Shown piece by piece: positions 36,391 through 44,303 of a stretch of 64,000 nt of DNA. How positions within the stretch are numbered: position 1 is the stretch's first letter; every line of letters starts with the position of its first letter. The stretch comes from Streptomyces sp. DH12 (GTDB lineage: Bacteria; Actinomycetota; Actinomycetes; Streptomycetales; Streptomycetaceae): assembly GCF_020873895.1 (NCBI RefSeq), contig NZ_JAHWGT010000027.1, forward strand, positions 1 to 64,000. Direction: 5' to 3'. Made by a program: the position numbers and the translations under genes. The notes under the pieces were generated by a model. That model worked only from the letters and a program-made list of their open reading frames with translations, was not told the DNA's origin and did not search any database.

Positions 36391-37734
36391 ATGTCCGACC
36401 GGGAGAGGGCGCCCGGCCCCGCGGGGGCACGGGACCCCGCGGCGTTCGTCGCCCGGCTGCGGGCGCTGAAGGACTGGTCCGGGCTCACCCACCGGGAGCT
36501 GTCCGCCCGTGCCGAGGCGGTCGGCCACAGCCTGCCGCGCTCCGCGGTGGAGGACATGCTGGCGCGGGCGACGCTGCCCCCCGAGGACTTGCTCGCCGTC
36601 TTCGTCCGCGCGTGCGGGGCGGGCCCGGCCGAGACGGAGCGGTGGGTGGCGGCCCGCGAGGCGATGGCCGCCCGCGTCCGTACCGCCCCGCGCGAGGCCG
36701 GGGCCGGGGCCGAGGCCGACGAGGGCGCCGGCGCCGGCGGTGAGGGGGCCGGCGGACGCGCACCGGGTGCCGGGCCCTCCGGCCGTGCGCCGGCGGGCCT
36801 GCGGGGCGGCCAGGGCGGGGCCGGCGGCGGCGCGGGTCGCAACGGCTCCGGTGGCGCGGCGGACGGATCCCGCGGGACGTCCCGAGGCTTCGTGGCGTGG
36901 CCGGGGGGCCCGGCGGGCGGCGCCCGGGGCGCCGGGCCGGCGGCGGGCGGCCACGGAAACGGTTCCGCACCCGGCGGCCGGGGCGGCGCCGCAGGCGCGT
37001 ACGGCGCGAACGGCTCCGGCGGTGGTGCCCATGGCCCGGGCGGGACCGGCTCTCCGGGCGGCGGTACGGCCGGGCGCCGGCCGTGGCGGGCGGTCCGCGA
37101 CGGTGCCCGCCGGTGGTGGACGGCGCGCGGCGGCGCCCGTCAGTGGTGGACGGCGCGGCTGGTGGTGCCGGTCCTCGGCGGTCTGACCCTGGTCGTGGCG
37201 CTCACCACCCTGGCCGCGCTGCTGCGCGGCGGCGACGAGCGGGGCCACGGCCCCCGGCCCGCGGTCGCGGCGCCCGCGCCCGGTCCCGTCCACATACGCG
37301 CGATCCACTCCGGGCTCTGCCTCAACGAGCGGCCCGGCCGGCGCGGCGGCCGGGTGTACCAGGTGGAGTGCGCGGACGCGGACGTGCCGCGGTACTCGCT
37401 CCGACCCCTCGGCGGCGGGCTGTGGCGCCTCGCCACCGACCACCCGGAGCACGGGCGCGGCTGCTCCGGTGCCCCGGTCGACGCCCCCGCCGGCGCGGAC
37501 GCGCCCCTCGTCGACCAGGAGTGCGGGAGGCGGGGCGCGGGAGAGGAGTACCGCATCGAGCCTGCCGAGGGCGGCGCCCACCGGGGCCACCGTGTCCGCA
37601 ACGCCGCCACCGGACTGTGCGTGACCGTGCCGGACGGGGCCCGCCGGGCGTGGACGCCCGTGGTCCACCGGGCGTGCGCGCCGGACGCGGCCGGCCAGCT
37701 CTTCAGCTTCGACCCGCGCCCCGGCGAGCGGTGA
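36391..37734 (+). CDS. HTH-transmembrane-ricin-B-like protein
   Basis: A 447-residue protein with an unusual three-part layout. Residues 15-95 look like a short XRE-type HTH domain (FVARLRALKDWSGLTHRELSARAE). Residues 100-230 are a Gly/Ala-rich linker. Two RxWWTAR copies (241-256) precede one membrane segment at about 257-278. The C-terminal 150 residues (IRAIHSGLCLNERPGRRGG to QLFSFDPRPG) form a beta-trefoil-like ricin B fold with paired Cys. A cytosolic DNA-binding end and an extracellular lectin-like end suggest a one-component membrane sensor, but that is inference. ATG 36391 has GGGAGG upstream. Confidence 0.8.
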   Translation: MSDRERAPGPAGARDPAAFVARLRALKDWSGLTHRELSARAEAVGHSLPRSAVEDMLARATLPPEDLLAVFVRACGAGPAETERWVAAREAMAARVRTAPREAGAGAEADEGAGAGGEGAGGRAPGAGPSGRAPAGLRGGQGGAGGGAGRNGSGGAADGSRGTSRGFVAWPGGPAGGARGAGPAAGGHGNGSAPGGRGGAAGAYGANGSGGGAHGPGGTGSPGGGTAGRRPWRAVRDGARRWWTARGGARQWWTARLVVPVLGGLTLVVALTTLAALLRGGDERGHGPRPAVAAPAPGPVHIRAIHSGLCLNERPGRRGGRVYQVECADADVPRYSLRPLGGGLWRLATDHPEHGRGCSGAPVDAPAGADAPLVDQECGRRGAGEEYRIEPAEGGAHRGHRVRNAATGLCVTVPDGARRAWTPVVHRACAPDAAGQLFSFDPRPGER

Positions 37735-37779
37735 GGCCCCCTCCCCGTGAGCCGTGGTGTCCGGTGCCGCCGGCTGCGG

Positions 37780-38472
37780 CTACAGCCGGGCCAGCGCCCA
37801 GAAGTGGTCCACGATCCGGTCCAGGAACTCCCGCCCCGCCTCGCCGCCGCTCCCGCCGGAGTCGCCCCAGCTGTACGTGGCGACCATCCGCGCCTGGTAG
37901 TCGGCGTGCAGCCGCTGCAGCACCTCCTCCAGGTGGTCGCGGCGCAGCGGGAGCAGCTTCGCGGCGGGCCGGACGTACGCCTGCCAGCGCGTGGTCGCCG
38001 CGTCGCGCAGGACGGCCGCCAGTTCCTCGTCCCGGCCGGTGGCGTTGAGCAGTTCGCGGGGGCCGAGGCCGAGGACCTCGGCGAGCGCGGCGGTCTGGCG
38101 CTCGTTGCCGCGCCAGCGGCCGGTCTCCTCCATCTTCAGGTACGCCCGGGTGTCGACGCCGACCCGGCGGGCCAGGTCCTCCGGCGCCATGGCGCGCGCC
38201 AACCGGTGCTCGCGCAGGGTGGTGGCGGCGGCCAGCAGCTCGCCGGGGGAGCACCACAGCACGCCCGCCAGGGCGGTCAGCTCGCGGTTGTCGGGCGTGG
38301 CCGCGCCGCGTTCCCAGGCGATGACGGTCTCGGGCGGGACGTTCAGACCGTACTGCGCGCGCAGGCCGTAGGCGACGTGACCGGGCGCCATGCCGAGGCC
38401 CTCGCGCAGCCGGCGCGCGGCCAGGGCGTTGAACGGGGGAGTGGAGGAGGGGGGAGACGGGTGCACGCGCAC
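37780..38472 (-). CDS. XRE-family regulator with two HTH segments
   Basis: A 230-residue protein with two successive HTH-like domains: residues 15-75 (LREGLGMAPGHVAYGL... VIAWERGAATPDNRELTALAGVL) and 86-140 (RLARAMAPEDLARRVGVDTRAYLKMEETGRWRG), then a helical C-terminal domain with TTRWQAYVRPAAKLLPLRRDHLEEVL. Proteins of this kind are common in Streptomyces and uncharacterised. The start is GTG 38472; GTG 38466 is equally possible, and no SD is seen, so the message may be leaderless. It lies downstream of the dicarboxylate two-component genes on the same strand. Confidence 0.82.
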   Translation of the reverse strand: MRVHPSPPSSTPPFNALAARRLREGLGMAPGHVAYGLRAQYGLNVPPETVIAWERGAATPDNRELTALAGVLWCSPGELLAAATTLREHRLARAMAPEDLARRVGVDTRAYLKMEETGRWRGNERQTAALAEVLGLGPRELLNATGRDEELAAVLRDAATTRWQAYVRPAAKLLPLRRDHLEEVLQRLHADYQARMVATYSWGDSGGSGGEAGREFLDRIVDHFWALARL

Positions 38473-38647
38473 AAGCTAGGTGCGCGGCGTCACGGCTGGC
38501 TACGGTGTGTTCGACCAAGACCGAATGTTGGAGGAACGTCCAGAACGTACCTACTCCTAGGTAATTAAAGCCCGCGTGAAGGCACCCGGTCAACGGGGCC
38601 TCGGCGGAACATCGCCGGGGCCCGGACCGGGCCGCCCGCGGCGTCCG

Positions 38648-39346
38648 TCAACGGCTCCCCGGCGCCGGCCCGGGGAGCCACCGGTACTGGAACTCCGGGC
38701 GCCCGACCTGCCCGTACTGCGGGGCCCGCTCGGCCCGCCCGGTGGACACCAGGTGCTCCAGATAGCGCCGGGCGGTGATGCGGGAGATGCCCACGGCGGC
38801 GCCCGCCTCGGCGGCGGTGACCCCGCCGGGGGCCTCGCGCAGGGTGCGGGTGACGGCGGAGAGCGTGGGGCCGCTGAGCCCCTTGGGAAGCGCCGCGGGC
38901 TGCGGCGTGCGGAGCGCCGCGAGGGCCCGGTCCACCTCGTCCTGGCCCGACGCCTCGCCGACCGCCGCGCGGAACTCGGCGTACCGGGCGAGCCGGTCGC
39001 GCAGGGTCGCGAAGGTGAACGGCTTCAGCACGTACTGCACGACGCCCAGCGACACGCCCTCCCGGACGACCGCGAGGTCCCGCGCGGAGGTCACCGCGAT
39101 CACGTCGGCCGCGTGCCCGGCGGCGCGCAGCGAGCGCAGCAGCTGGAGCCCGTAGCCGTCGGGCAGGTACAGGTCGAGGAGGATCAGGTCGACGGGCGTG
39201 CGCTCCAGCAGCCGGACGGCGGCGGCGCGGGAGTGGGCGACGCCGACGACGGCGAAGCCGGGCACGCGCCCGGCGTACAGGGCGTGCGCGTCCGCGGCGA
39301 CCGGGTCGTCCTCGACGACCAGCACCCTGATCGCGTCCCCGCTCAC
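38648..39346 (-). CDS. CitB/DcuR-type response regulator
   Basis: A 232-residue response regulator. Receiver domain: acidic pair Asp13-Asp14, phosphorylation site Asp58 (LLDLYLPDG), Thr86-region AVTSARD and Lys108 (VLKPF). The C-terminal output domain (VTAAEAGAAVGISRITARRYLEHLVSTG) is the winged HTH typical of the CitB/DpiA group. GTG 39346 overlaps the kinase stop by 4 nt. With the upstream kinase it probably controls the divergent dctA in response to extracellular C4-dicarboxylates or citrate. Confidence 0.92.
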   Translation of the reverse strand: MSGDAIRVLVVEDDPVAADAHALYAGRVPGFAVVGVAHSRAAAVRLLERTPVDLILLDLYLPDGYGLQLLRSLRAAGHAADVIAVTSARDLAVVREGVSLGVVQYVLKPFTFATLRDRLARYAEFRAAVGEASGQDEVDRALAALRTPQPAALPKGLSGPTLSAVTRTLREAPGGVTAAEAGAAVGISRITARRYLEHLVSTGRAERAPQYGQVGRPEFQYRWLPGPAPGSR

Positions 39347-41049
39347 GCGGCGCCCTCCCCGCCCGCGGCGGGAGCGGCCGTACGCGCCGGTCCGGCACCG
39401 CCCGCCGGGCGTGCCATCGGGCCGGCTCCGCCCGCCGGGCGTGCCGCCGCGGGTGCCGCGGGTGCCGCGGGCGCCGGTCCCAGGGGCAGCCGTACGGTGA
39501 ACTCCGCGCCGCCCTCCGGCCCCCGGCCCAGCTCGATCCGCCCGCCCGCCCGGTGCACGGCCTGGCGGACCAGCGCCAGACCGATGCCGCGCCCCGGGCC
39601 GTGCGTGGACCAGCCGCGCTCGAACACCGACCCGGCGTCGCCGGACGGCACACCGGGTCCCGAGTCCGCCACCCGCAGCAGCAGTGCGCCGCCGGCCGTG
39701 CCGAGCGCCACGGTGACGCGGGAGCGGGCCGAGCCCTGGGCCGCCTCGACGGCGTTGTCGAGGAGGTTGCCGAGGACGGTGACCAGGTCGCGGGCGGCCA
39801 GGCCGGGCGGCAGGACGCCGTCGTCCACGCGGCTGTCCGCGGTGAGGACCAACTCGACGCCGCGCTCGCTGGCCTGCGCCGACTTGCCGAGCAGCAGCGC
39901 CGCCAGGACCGGCTCGCCGACCGCGTCGACCACCCGGTCCGTCAGCGCCTGCGCGAGCTCCAGCTCGGCCGTCGCGAAGTCGACCGCCGCCTCCACCCGG
40001 CCCAGCTCGATCAGCGACACGACGGTGTGCAGCCGGTTGGCCGCCTCGTGCGCCTGCGCGCGCAGCGCCCGGGTGAAGCCGCGTTCGGAGTCCAGCTCGC
40101 CGGAGAGCGCCTGGAGCTCGGTGTGGTCCCGCAGCGTCACGACCGTGCCGCGCCGCTCGCCCCCGACGACCGGCCGGGTGGAGACCACCAGCACCCGGTC
40201 GGCGGTCAGGTGCAGCTCGTCCTCGCGCGGCTCCGCGGCGAGCAGCGCCTCGGTCAGCGACGGGGCCAGCCCCAGCCCGGCCACGGGGGCGCCGACGGCG
40301 TCCGGCGGCAGTCCCAGCAGCTCCCGCGCGCCGTCGTTGACGAGCGCGATACGCCCTTGGCCGTCCAGCATCAGCAGCCCCTCCCGCACCGCGTGCAGGG
40401 CGGCCTGGTGGTAGTCGTGCATCCGGCTCAGCTCGGCGGCGTTCATGCCGTGCGTGTGCCGCCGCAGCCGGGCGTTGACGACGTACGTGCCGACCGCGCC
40501 GAGCGCCAGCGCCCCGGCGGCGAAGCCGAGCAGCGCGGTCACCTGCCGCCGCACCTGCTCGCTGATCCGGTCGATGGTGATGCCCGCGCTGACCAGGGCC
40601 ACGACCCGGTCGCGGTCCCACACCGGCGTGACCGTGCGCACGGAGGGGCCGAGCGTCCCCTCGTACGTCTCCGTCACCGTGCCGCCCCGCCGCGCCCCGT
40701 CGATGTGGCCGAGGTATCTCCCGCCTATGCGGTCGGGTTCCGGGTGGGTCCACCGCCGGCCGTCCGGCGCCATGATCACCACGAAGGTCACGCCGCCCTC
40801 GCCGGTGAGGGCGTCGGCGTAGGGCTGGAGGGCCGCGGTCGGGTTGTCGGAGCGGACCGCGGTGAGGACGGCGGGGGACCGGGCCACGGCCGTGGCGGTC
40901 GCGGTCACCTGCCGGCGGGCGGTCTCCTCCGCCTGGGCGTGGTCGGTGACGTACGCGAAGACGGCGCACCCGGCCACGATGGCCGCCACCAGCACGGCCT
41001 GCATCGCGAAGAGCTGCCCGGCGAGGCTGCGGGGGCGGGGTAGGCGCAT
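39343..41049 (-). CDS. CitA/DcuS-type sensor histidine kinase
   Basis: A 568-residue membrane kinase. TM1 at about 12-34, an extracytoplasmic Cache/PAS-like sensor domain (35-168, with GRRWTHPEPDRIGGRYLGH), TM2 at about 170-192, a cytosolic PAS domain (about 210-310) and a kinase core with the H-box QAHEAANRLHTV (His334), N-box NLLDNAVEAA and G-box DSGPGVP. Domain order and H-box identify the citrate/fumarate sensor family. ATG 41049 is chosen as the start just before TM1; the frame is open to 41184. It is divergent from dctA. Confidence 0.92.
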   Translation of the reverse strand: MRLPRPRSLAGQLFAMQAVLVAAIVAGCAVFAYVTDHAQAEETARRQVTATATAVARSPAVLTAVRSDNPTAALQPYADALTGEGGVTFVVIMAPDGRRWTHPEPDRIGGRYLGHIDGARRGGTVTETYEGTLGPSVRTVTPVWDRDRVVALVSAGITIDRISEQVRRQVTALLGFAAGALALGAVGTYVVNARLRRHTHGMNAAELSRMHDYHQAALHAVREGLLMLDGQGRIALVNDGARELLGLPPDAVGAPVAGLGLAPSLTEALLAAEPREDELHLTADRVLVVSTRPVVGGERRGTVVTLRDHTELQALSGELDSERGFTRALRAQAHEAANRLHTVVSLIELGRVEAAVDFATAELELAQALTDRVVDAVGEPVLAALLLGKSAQASERGVELVLTADSRVDDGVLPPGLAARDLVTVLGNLLDNAVEAAQGSARSRVTVALGTAGGALLLRVADSGPGVPSGDAGSVFERGWSTHGPGRGIGLALVRQAVHRAGGRIELGRGPEGGAEFTVRLPLGPAPAAPAAPAAARPAGGAGPMARPAGGAGPARTAAPAAGGEGAA

Positions 41050-41098
41050 GCGGACCAGTCTGCCTGTCCGAAAACGCGTGAACGAAACGTACGCAACG

Positions 41099-41112
41099 GT
41101 GACCGGGGTCAC
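41099..41112. promoter_or_regulatory. Inverted repeat in the kinase/dctA divergent promoter
   Basis: GTGACC-GG-GGTCAC is a perfect 6+2+6 inverted repeat in the 125-bp space between kinase and transporter. TGGATAGT at about 41120-41127 could be the dctA -10. It is a reasonable response-regulator or repressor site; direct evidence is lacking. Confidence 0.4.
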
Positions 41113-41174
41113 AGGCGTGATGGATAGTCGCGGGGATCCACCGGGACGTGGAGCGCACTCATCGAGGAGGACCC

Positions 41175-42581
41175 GTGGCCGCACGGCGGGAACGTACCCA
41201 CTATCTGTATCTGGCCGTCATCGCGGCGGTGGTGCTCGGCATCGTGGTGGGCTTCGCCGCCCCGGGCGTCGCGCAGGAGCTCAAGCCGCTGGGCACCGGC
41301 TTCGTCAACCTCATCAAGATGATGATCTCGCCGGTCATCTTCTGCACGATCGTGCTCGGCGTGGGCTCGGTCCGCAAGGCCGCGAAGGTGGGCGCCGTCG
41401 GCGGTCTGGCCCTCGGGTACTTCATGGTGATGTCGACGGTCGCCCTCGCGATCGGCCTGGTCGTCGGCAACCTGCTGGAGCCCGGCTCCGGGCTGCACAT
41501 CACCGACGAGACCCGGGCCGCGGGCGAGAAGCAGGCGGCGGGCGCGAGCGAGGGGACGGTCGACTTCCTCCTCGGGATCATCCCCAAGACGCTGGTGTCG
41601 GCGTTCACCGAGGGCGAGGTCCTCCAGACCCTGCTGGTCGCGCTGCTCGCGGGCTTCGCGCTCCAGGCGATGGGCCGGGCGGGGGAGCCGGTCCTGCGCG
41701 GCATCGGCCACATCCAGCGGCTCGTCTTCCGCATCCTGGCGATGATCATGTGGGCGGCGCCGGTCGGCGCGTTCGGCGCCATCGCCGCGGTGGTCGGCTC
41801 GACGGGCGTGGACGCGCTGAAGTCCCTCGCCGTGATCATGCTGGGCTTCTACGCGACCTGCGTCGTCTTCGTCTTCCTCGTCCTCGGCACCCTGCTGCGG
41901 CTGGTCGCGGGCGTGCACATCGTGCCCCTGCTGAAGTACCTGGCGCGCGAGTTCCTGCTGATCCTCTCCACCTCCTCCTCGGAGTCGGCGCTGCCGCGCC
42001 TGATCGCGAAGATGGAGCACCTGGGCGTCAGCAAGCCCGTCGTCGGGATCACCGTCCCGACGGGTTACTCCTTCAACCTCGACGGCACCGCCATCTACCT
42101 GACGATGGCCTCGCTCTTCGTCGCCGAGGCGATGGGCCAGCCGCTGGCCGTGGGCGAGCAGATCTCCCTGCTGGTCTTCATGGTGATCGCGTCGAAGGGC
42201 GCCGCCGGTGTCACCGGCGCGGGGCTGGCCACGCTCGCCGGCGGACTGCAGTCCCACAAGCCGGGCCTGGTCGACGGCGTCGGGCTGATCGTCGGCATCG
42301 ACCGGTTCATGAGCGAGGCGCGGGCGCTGACCAACTTCGCGGGGAACGCCGTGGCGACCGTGCTGATCGGCACCTGGACCAAGGAGATCGACAAGGAGCG
42401 GGTGTCCGAGGTGCTCGCCGGGCGGCTGCCGTTCGACGAGACGACCCTGCTGGACGACGGCCACGGCGCCCCGGACACCGACCCCGCCGACACCGACCCC
42501 GCCGACACCGACCCCGCCGGTACCGCCGATCCCGCGGGCGGGGAGCGGCCCGCCGGGGCGGTGCCGCCCGCCAAGGTCTGA
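41175..42581 (+). CDS. dctA: DctA-type C4-dicarboxylate/cation symporter
   Basis: A 468-residue transporter of the DAACS (SLC1-like) family with about eight membrane helices plus re-entrant loops. Signatures: TSSSESALPRLI (hairpin 1), TVPTGYSFNLDGTAIYLTMASLF (TM7, NLDGT) and MSEARALTNFAGNAVATVLIG (TM8). It imports succinate, fumarate or malate with protons or Na+. GTG 41175 follows GAGGAGG. The C-terminus carries an acidic tail with a three-times repeated DTDPA encoded by tandem 15-bp repeats. Regulation by the adjacent kinase/regulator pair is expected. A very strong terminator follows. Confidence 0.94.
   Translation: MAARRERTHYLYLAVIAAVVLGIVVGFAAPGVAQELKPLGTGFVNLIKMMISPVIFCTIVLGVGSVRKAAKVGAVGGLALGYFMVMSTVALAIGLVVGNLLEPGSGLHITDETRAAGEKQAAGASEGTVDFLLGIIPKTLVSAFTEGEVLQTLLVALLAGFALQAMGRAGEPVLRGIGHIQRLVFRILAMIMWAAPVGAFGAIAAVVGSTGVDALKSLAVIMLGFYATCVVFVFLVLGTLLRLVAGVHIVPLLKYLAREFLLILSTSSSESALPRLIAKMEHLGVSKPVVGITVPTGYSFNLDGTAIYLTMASLFVAEAMGQPLAVGEQISLLVFMVIASKGAAGVTGAGLATLAGGLQSHKPGLVDGVGLIVGIDRFMSEARALTNFAGNAVATVLIGTWTKEIDKERVSEVLAGRLPFDETTLLDDGHGAPDTDPADTDPADTDPAGTADPAGGERPAGAVPPAKV
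42474..42518. repeat. Three 15-bp tandem repeats in the dctA 3' end
   Basis: GACACCGACCCCGCC occurs three times in a row in frame, encoding DTDPA each time. It is a slippage-prone microsatellite in the non-conserved cytosolic tail, so copy number probably varies between strains. Confidence 0.85.
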
Positions 42582-42636
42582 CGGCCGCGCCGCGCCCGCC
42601 GTACGGGCGGGGGCCAGGACGCCCGTACGGCACGGA

Positions 42637-42683
42637 GCGCCGGGCGCGGGACCGGGAGAGGAGCCCGGTCCCGCGCCCGGCGC
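42637..42683 (+). terminator. 20-bp perfect stem terminator after dctA
   Basis: A perfect 20-bp GC stem (42637-42656 with 42664-42683) and a 7-nt AGAGGAG loop, 55 bp after the dctA stop. One of the most stable hairpins of the window. It separates dctA from the next gene; CCGGTACCGG-type symmetry at 42816-42827 and CATGTACATG at 42783-42792 may belong to the following promoter. Confidence 0.82.
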
Positions 42684-42846
42684 GCGTCACGGCACGGCGT
42701 GCCGGGCGGGAGCGGTTCCTCGGCTCCGTCCGGGGTCCGGATGCGGCTACCGCCGGTAACATGGCGAGCCGCGCACGCATGGCATGTACATGATCTTGAG
42801 CTGACGCCGACCGCCACCGGTACCGGTGTGAAGGGATGGTCCCCCC

Positions 42847-44088
42847 ATGTCACGTCTGGCCCGCTCGACCGCCGCGCTCGCCCTCCTCCTCCCGCTCGCC
42901 CTCGCCCTGCCTGCCGCCTCGGCCGCCCCCGCCGCCCCCGCCGCCTCCGCACCGGCCGCCCCGGCGGGCGGCGCCGCAGAACCGCTGCGGGACGTCGTCC
43001 TCGTCGGCAACAGCGCGGACGGCACGGTGAGCTTCCTCGACGCCCGCACCTACCGGAACCTCGGCACGCTCGACGTGGCCCCGGACCTGGAGGAGGTGCT
43101 CGCCGGCATGGACGTGTTCCGGCGGGCCGCCTACGAGGTGGTGCGCCGGGAGGCGGGCGGCGACAAGTTCGTGGACGACGCCCACCTCTCGCCCGACGGC
43201 CGCACCCTGTACGTCTCGCGAGGCAACCTCGGTGACGCCGCCGCCTTCGACGTGGCCACCGGCCGGCAGCTGTGGCGCACGCACCTGGCCGGGCTGAAGG
43301 CCGACCATGCGGCGCTCTCGGCCGACGGCCGCACCTTCGTCGTCTCGGCGATCACCGCCGCCAAGGCCCAGGCCCTCGACACCGCCACCGGCCGTGTCAC
43401 CGGCGAGTTCGCCACCGGCACCTACCCGCACGAGAACGTCTACTCGGCCGACGGCTCCCTCGTCTACAACATGTCCATCGGCGTGACCTCCCTGCCGAAG
43501 GCCCTCGACTCCCTCAAGGGCGCCAAGCAGGTGACCGTCGCCGACGCCCGCACGTGGAAGGTGCTGCGCACGTACACCTTCGACAAGGGGATCCGCCCGG
43601 CGGTGATCACGCCGGACGGCTCGACGATGTACGCCCAACTGTCGTACCTCAACGGCTTCGTCGAGTACGACCTGCGGGCCGGCCGCACCCTGCGCACCGT
43701 GGAACTGCCGTTCAGTGCGGCCGGCGCGGCGCTGAAGCCCGACGACTACCCGCAGAACTCCGCGCACCACGGCATGGCGATGAACGGCGCGCAGGACAAG
43801 CTGTGCGTCGCGGGCACCATCGACGACTACACGGCCGTCGTCTCCCGCCCCGGCCTCACCACCGACGGCTTCGTCCACTACCCGCAGGGCGCCCTGCCGT
43901 ACTGGTCGGTGACGGGGCAGGACGGCAGGCACTGCTGGGTGACGCTGTCGAACCGCGACGAGGTGTCGGTCGTCGACTACGCGACCGCGCGGGAGGTCGC
44001 GCGCGTCAAGGTCGGCGACTTCCCGCAGCGCGAGCGGACCGGCCGGGTCGCGCCCGAGGCCCTGTCCGGCCTCACCCCGCAGGGCTGA
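42847..44088 (+). CDS. Secreted YncE-like beta-propeller protein
   Basis: A 413-residue protein. Signal peptide at residues 1-26 (ALALLLPLALALPAASA), an Ala/Pro spacer, then repeated blades of the YVTN/YncE kind: TVSFLDARTYRNLGTLDV, HLSPDGRTLYVSRGNLGD, ALSADGRTFVVSAI, VITPDGSTMYAQLSYLNG and DEVSVVDYATAREVARVKVG. Each blade ends in the DG-x-T/S turn. Two Cys late in the chain may pair. No enzyme residues are recognised; relatives bind metals or DNA or act as lactonase-like scaffolds. It is followed by a perfect 36-bp palindrome. Confidence 0.85.
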   Translation: MSRLARSTAALALLLPLALALPAASAAPAAPAASAPAAPAGGAAEPLRDVVLVGNSADGTVSFLDARTYRNLGTLDVAPDLEEVLAGMDVFRRAAYEVVRREAGGDKFVDDAHLSPDGRTLYVSRGNLGDAAAFDVATGRQLWRTHLAGLKADHAALSADGRTFVVSAITAAKAQALDTATGRVTGEFATGTYPHENVYSADGSLVYNMSIGVTSLPKALDSLKGAKQVTVADARTWKVLRTYTFDKGIRPAVITPDGSTMYAQLSYLNGFVEYDLRAGRTLRTVELPFSAAGAALKPDDYPQNSAHHGMAMNGAQDKLCVAGTIDDYTAVVSRPGLTTDGFVHYPQGALPYWSVTGQDGRHCWVTLSNRDEVSVVDYATAREVARVKVGDFPQRERTGRVAPEALSGLTPQG

Positions 44089-44118
44089 CCGCCGGCGCCC
44101 CGCGGCCCCGCCCGTACG

Positions 44119-44154
44119 CCTGACGCGCCACCGGCCGGCCGGTGGCGCGTCAGG
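44119..44154. terminator. Perfect 36-bp palindrome after the propeller gene
   Basis: An 18-bp arm (44119-44136) is followed directly by its exact complement (44137-44154). The sequence just outside the left arm pairs with a second copy further right (GCGCGTCAGGCGTACGGG at 44173-44190 complements 44111-44128), so two mutually exclusive hairpins are possible. Position 30 bp after the stop fits a terminator. Confidence 0.7.
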
Positions 44155-44215
44155 CGGGGGATGCCAGGCAGAGCGCGTCAGGCGTACGGGCGAGTCGGGC
44201 GGGGCGCCCGAAAGC

Positions 44216-44248
44216 AAAAAGCCCCGCACCGCTGAGGCGGTCGGGGGC
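44216..44248 (-). terminator. Minus-strand-oriented terminator before the HelD-like gene
   Basis: Read on the minus strand this is an imperfect GC hairpin (GCCCCCGACCGC / GCGGTGCGGGGC) followed by five T, a canonical intrinsic terminator. No minus-strand gene lies just to its right; the next is glgB, ending 2.4 kb away. It may stop read-through from glgB or an antisense RNA from the HelD region. TATACT at 44259-44264 could be the -10 of the plus-strand gene. Confidence 0.5.
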
Positions 44249-44303
44249 GGGTGACGCGTATACTCGTTGATTCGCGTGCGGGCACGACAAAGGAGCACGT
44301 GAA

